Shown piece after piece: positions 32,682 to 35,437 of a DNA stretch of 35,437 nt (positions are counted from its first letter, which is position 1; each line of letters starts with the position of its first letter). The DNA comes from Polaribacter sp. (GTDB lineage Bacteria; Bacteroidota; Bacteroidia; Flavobacteriales; Flavobacteriaceae): NCBI GenBank assembly GCA_018608545.1, contig JABAZI010000071.1, positions 96,321-131,757 on the forward strand, written 5' to 3'. The notes under the pieces were generated by a model. That model saw only the letters and a program-made list of their open reading frames with translations, had not been told where the DNA came from and searched no databases. Both the position numbers and the translations under genes were made by a program.

Positions 32682-33962
32682 TTACTCTTTTGCAGGAAGT
32701 ATTTTACCGGTACATTCACCAAAACCAATGCGAACTTCGTCATTTTTACAATGAGCACGCATAATAACAGTATCGTGATCATTTATAAACTTACGGGTAG
32801 TGCCATCTTTTAGTGTGATCGGATTTTGACCTCTCCAAGTTAATTCTAACATAGAGCCATAACTGTCTTTTGTAGGTCCTGAGATTGTTCCAGATCCCAT
32901 CATGTCTCCAGCTTCAACAGGGCATCCATTTACAGTATGGTGCGCTAATTGCTGAGACATCGTCCAATACATGTATTTGAAATTTGAGTTAGCAACAACC
33001 GTTTCCTCTCCGTTTTCTGTTTGAATACCTACTTGTAAATGAATATCATAACTCCCTTTTTTCTTTTGTTTCAAGTAGGGAAGTGGTTCGTGAACTTGCT
33101 CAGGGTTGTTAACTCTAAAAGGTTCTAAAGCATCCAATGTTACAATCCAAGGAGAAATTGTTGATGCAAAATTTTTGCCTAAAAAAGGACCCAAAGGAAC
33201 ATATTCCCAGGCCTGAATATCTCTTGCAGACCAATCGTTAAATTGAACCAGTCCAAAAATATGTTCTTCAGTTTCATCAATAGGAATTCTTTCTCCTAAA
33301 GAATTAGCATCTGTTGTAATAAAAGCCATTTCTAGTTCAAAATCTAATAATTTTGTGGGTCCAAAACCAGGGGTATTACTTCCCTCGATCGGTTTTGTTT
33401 GACCGTAGGGTCTTCGGATACTTGTTCCGGAAGGAATGATAGAAGAACTTCGACCATGATAACCTATTGGAACATGGAGCCAATTTGGCAACAATGCATT
33501 TTTTGGGTCTCTAAATAAAGATCCTACATTTGTTGCATGTTCTTTGCTAGCATAAAAATCTGTATAATCTCCAACAGCCACAGGAAGTAACATTTCTATC
33601 GCGTCTATTCTGAAAATCACTTTTTCTTTATGATGAACGTTGTCTCGTAAATTTCCATTACTTACATCAAAAATAGCTGCAATTTTATTACGCACTAAAC
33701 GCCATGTCTTTCTTCCATCTGCAATAAAATCATTCAAGTTGTCTTGTAAAAAAATATCTTCTGTAAGAGGGATTCCCTCAAAATAACCCAATTGATGAAG
33801 GGCTCCTAGATCTATTGCATAATCTCCAATTCTACTTCCAATAGTAATGATATCATCTTTTGTGACGAAAACTCCAAAAGGAATATTTTGTATTGGAAAA
33901 TCTGATTCTTTAGCGACCTCCAGCCAAGATTTTCTTTTTGGATTATTTGCAGTTATTATCAT
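32682..33962 (-). CDS. fahA: fumarylacetoacetase
   Basis: This is a 426-residue enzyme of the same size class as human FAH. It hydrolyses fumarylacetoacetate to fumarate and acetoacetate, the last step of tyrosine and phenylalanine breakdown. The SH3-like N-terminal domain begins NIPFGVFV. Metal and catalytic residues are visible by alignment from memory to FAH: Asp135 (DYTDFY), His142 (KEHATNVG), Glu209 and Glu211 (FELEMAF) and Asp243 (FNDWSARD). LGPFLGKNFASTISPW and GDMMGSGTISGPTKDSYGSMLEL are also intact. A minus-strand -7 box, TAGATTTG, lies 15 bases before the ATG. No other homogentisate-pathway gene is in the window. It is divergent from glyA. Confidence 0.97.
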   Translation of the reverse strand: MIITANNPKRKSWLEVAKESDFPIQNIPFGVFVTKDDIITIGSRIGDYAIDLGALHQLGYFEGIPLTEDIFLQDNLNDFIADGRKTWRLVRNKIAAIFDVSNGNLRDNVHHKEKVIFRIDAIEMLLPVAVGDYTDFYASKEHATNVGSLFRDPKNALLPNWLHVPIGYHGRSSSIIPSGTSIRRPYGQTKPIEGSNTPGFGPTKLLDFELEMAFITTDANSLGERIPIDETEEHIFGLVQFNDWSARDIQAWEYVPLGPFLGKNFASTISPWIVTLDALEPFRVNNPEQVHEPLPYLKQKKKGSYDIHLQVGIQTENGEETVVANSNFKYMYWTMSQQLAHHTVNGCPVEAGDMMGSGTISGPTKDSYGSMLELTWRGQNPITLKDGTTRKFINDHDTVIMRAHCKNDEVRIGFGECTGKILPAKE

Positions 33963-33976
33963 CTTTTATTTTTAAT

Positions 33977-33984
33977 CAAATCTA
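33977..33984 (-). promoter_or_regulatory. -7 promoter box for fahA
   Basis: On the minus strand this reads TAGATTTG, an exact TAnnTTTG match 15 bases upstream of the fahA ATG. No -33 TTG at standard spacing. Confidence 0.45.
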
Positions 33985-34120
33985 TGCAATTTTTTCTTTA
34001 TTTTTTATTGAATAATCATCAATAACGTATTTTTAACACTCTTTTTGTCACTATTTTACAATTGTTGATAGAAATAAAAAATAATATGTAAAAGGTATGA
34101 AATTCAATATTCATTTTTAT

Positions 34121-34128
34121 TATTTTTG
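34121..34128 (+). promoter_or_regulatory. -7 promoter box for glyA
   Basis: TATTTTTG matches TAnnTTTG, 23 bases before the ATG at 34151. It lies inside the longer reading frame that opens at 34097, which argues that the 34097 ATG is not on the message. Confidence 0.5.
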
Positions 34129-34150
34129 TAACTCTTTAAAACATATATCA

Positions 34151-35425
34151 ATGCAACAAGATAATTTAATTTTTGACCTCATAGAGGAGGAAAAAGAAAG
34201 ACAATTAAACGGAATTGAATTAATTGCCTCGGAAAACTTTGTAAGTGACCAAGTAATGAGAGCTCAAGGTTCTGTATTAACAAATAAATATGCAGAAGGG
34301 TATCCTGGAAAGCGTTATTATGGGGGTTGTGAAATTGTTGATATTGTCGAGGAAATAGCCATCGATAGAGCGAAAGAGCTCTTTGGTGCTGAATATGTTA
34401 ACGTACAGCCTCACTCTGGATCTCAAGCAAATACTGCTGTTTTTTCGGTTTGTTTAAAGCCAGGAGATAAGATATTAGGTTTTGATTTATCACATGGTGG
34501 GCATTTAACTCATGGTTCTCCAGTAAATTTTTCTGGTAAATTATACAAAACGTCTTTTTACGGAGTGGAAAAAGAAACAGGAGTATTGGATTATGATAAA
34601 ATTCAAGCAACTGCGACAAAAGAACAACCAAATTTAATTATTGCAGGGGCTTCTGCATATTCTAGAGACATAGATTTTAAACGTTTTAGACAAATAGCAG
34701 ACAGTGTTGGTGCTGTTTTATTAGCTGATATTTCTCATCCATCAGGGATGATTGCTAAAGGTATTTTAAACGATCCTTTACCACATTGTCACATTGTAAC
34801 GACTACTACACATAAAACACTACGAGGACCTAGAGGAGGAATGATTATGATGGGGAAAGACTTCGATAATCCTTTTGGTGAAACTTTAAAAAGTGGAAAA
34901 TTAAAAAAAATGTCTTCATTACTTCAATCGGCTGTTTTTCCTGGTAATCAAGGAGGGCCTTTGGAGCATGTGATCGCAGCAAAAGCAATTGCCTTTGGGG
35001 AAGCATTGACAGATGAGTTTTTAGAATATCAAATTCAAGTCAAAGAAAATGCTGCAGCCATGGCCAAAGTATTTGTAGATAAAGGATATGATCTAATTTC
35101 TGGTGGTACAGACAATCACATGATGTTGATTGATTTAAGAAATAAAAACATATCAGGAAAAGATGCTGAAATTGCATTGGGAAAAGCAGACATAACTGTG
35201 AATAAAAATATGGTCCCTTTTGACGATAAAAGCCCCTTTGTAACTTCTGGAATTCGTGTTGGAACTCCAGCAATAACTACACGAGGATTAAAACAGTCAG
35301 ACATGGAAGCTGTTGTCAGTTTTATTGACGAAGCAATACAGAATGCTAATGATGACCAAGCATTACATGAGATTGGGGAGCGAGTGTCAGATATGATGTC
35401 GCATAGAAGATTGTTTGTAATGTAA
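34151..35425 (+). CDS. glyA: serine hydroxymethyltransferase
   Basis: This is a PLP enzyme that interconverts serine and glycine while charging tetrahydrofolate, the main source of one-carbon units. I choose the ATG at 34151, giving 424 residues, the usual size in Bacteroidota. The in-frame ATG at 34097 would add 18 residues of unfamiliar sequence and spans the -7 box. Conserved blocks are [39 protein letters not shown], the PLP lysine Lys222 in [14 protein letters not shown], and the C-terminal [14 protein letters not shown]. The enzyme is complete, ending 12 bases before the window edge. It is divergent from fahA, with no functional tie beyond amino-acid metabolism. Confidence 0.97.
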   Translation: MQQDNLIFDLIEEEKERQLNGIELIASENFVSDQVMRAQGSVLTNKYAEGYPGKRYYGGCEIVDIVEEIAIDRAKELFGAEYVNVQPHSGSQANTAVFSVCLKPGDKILGFDLSHGGHLTHGSPVNFSGKLYKTSFYGVEKETGVLDYDKIQATATKEQPNLIIAGASAYSRDIDFKRFRQIADSVGAVLLADISHPSGMIAKGILNDPLPHCHIVTTTTHKTLRGPRGGMIMMGKDFDNPFGETLKSGKLKKMSSLLQSAVFPGNQGGPLEHVIAAKAIAFGEALTDEFLEYQIQVKENAAAMAKVFVDKGYDLISGGTDNHMMLIDLRNKNISGKDAEIALGKADITVNKNMVPFDDKSPFVTSGIRVGTPAITTRGLKQSDMEAVVSFIDEAIQNANDDQALHEIGERVSDMMSHRRLFVM

Positions 35426-35437
35426 TAAAATTACGTT

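Noticed and set aside
33985..34120. Possible riboswitch between fahA and glyA
   Set aside because: The region is short, almost all A and T, and has no conserved GC-containing stems such as a glycine or tetrahydrofolate riboswitch would show.
1..35437. CRISPR arrays, insertion sequences, integrases, defence islands, biosynthetic clusters
   Set aside because: No spaced repeat arrays, transposase or integrase motifs, target-site duplications or modular synthase genes were found; all sizeable frames are explained by the genes listed.

Overview
This window looks like the chromosome of a marine-type member of the Flavobacteriaceae (Bacteroidota). It is very AT-rich. It carries a type IX secretion (T9SS) sorting domain, TonB-dependent receptors with carboxypeptidase-like N-terminal extensions, and several start-proximal TAnnTTTG boxes, the Bacteroidota -7 promoter element. 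The housekeeping genes are guaB, priA, lon, aroB, typA/bipA, fahA and glyA. I see no tRNA, rRNA, CRISPR array, insertion sequence or prophage gene. Gene density is high and no gene-free stretch exceeds about 270 bases.

Positions 1-8277 are the most specialised region, a metal (probably iron) acquisition locus in two convergent arms. The plus-strand arm holds the tail of a DUF4856 protein, an imelysin-like lipoprotein, an HTTM / vitamin-K-dependent gamma-carboxylase-like membrane protein and a TonB-dependent receptor. The minus-strand arm holds a second imelysin lipoprotein, with the canonical GxHxxE motif, followed by a two-CxxCH di-heme oxidoreductase lipoprotein. Terminator-like hairpins sit in both intergenic gaps of the plus arm, one ending four bases before the HTTM start codon. 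The HTTM protein keeps the lysine and histidine that I align, from memory, with the catalytic residues of animal gamma-glutamyl carboxylase. A Glu-carboxylating step inside a metal-uptake operon is the most interesting hypothesis in the window.

Positions 8485-17369 are mainly core functions: guaB (GMP synthesis), a secreted T9SS protein with a CxxCH motif, a GlmU-like left-handed beta-helix nucleotidyltransferase homologue, priA (replication restart) and lon (proteolysis). Positions 17569-20900 hold poorly characterised genes in divergent pairs: a methyltransferase against a DUF4380 protein, and DUF1853 (nuclease-like) against DUF2461. Each pair has a clear inverted repeat between its starts. 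Positions 20979-24283 are a same-strand run: a thioesterase, a DEAD-box helicase, a TRIC-type channel, a MaoC dehydratase and a cold-shock-domain protein with a long leader.

Positions 24423-35425 hold an outer-membrane beta-barrel protein convergent with aroB, proline dehydrogenase coupled to a small LETM1-like protein, typA/bipA, a DUF3050 protein with an operator-like palindrome at its promoter, fumarylacetoacetase (end of tyrosine catabolism) and glyA (one-carbon metabolism). Domain assignments come from motif recognition in the translated sequence; no database search was run.
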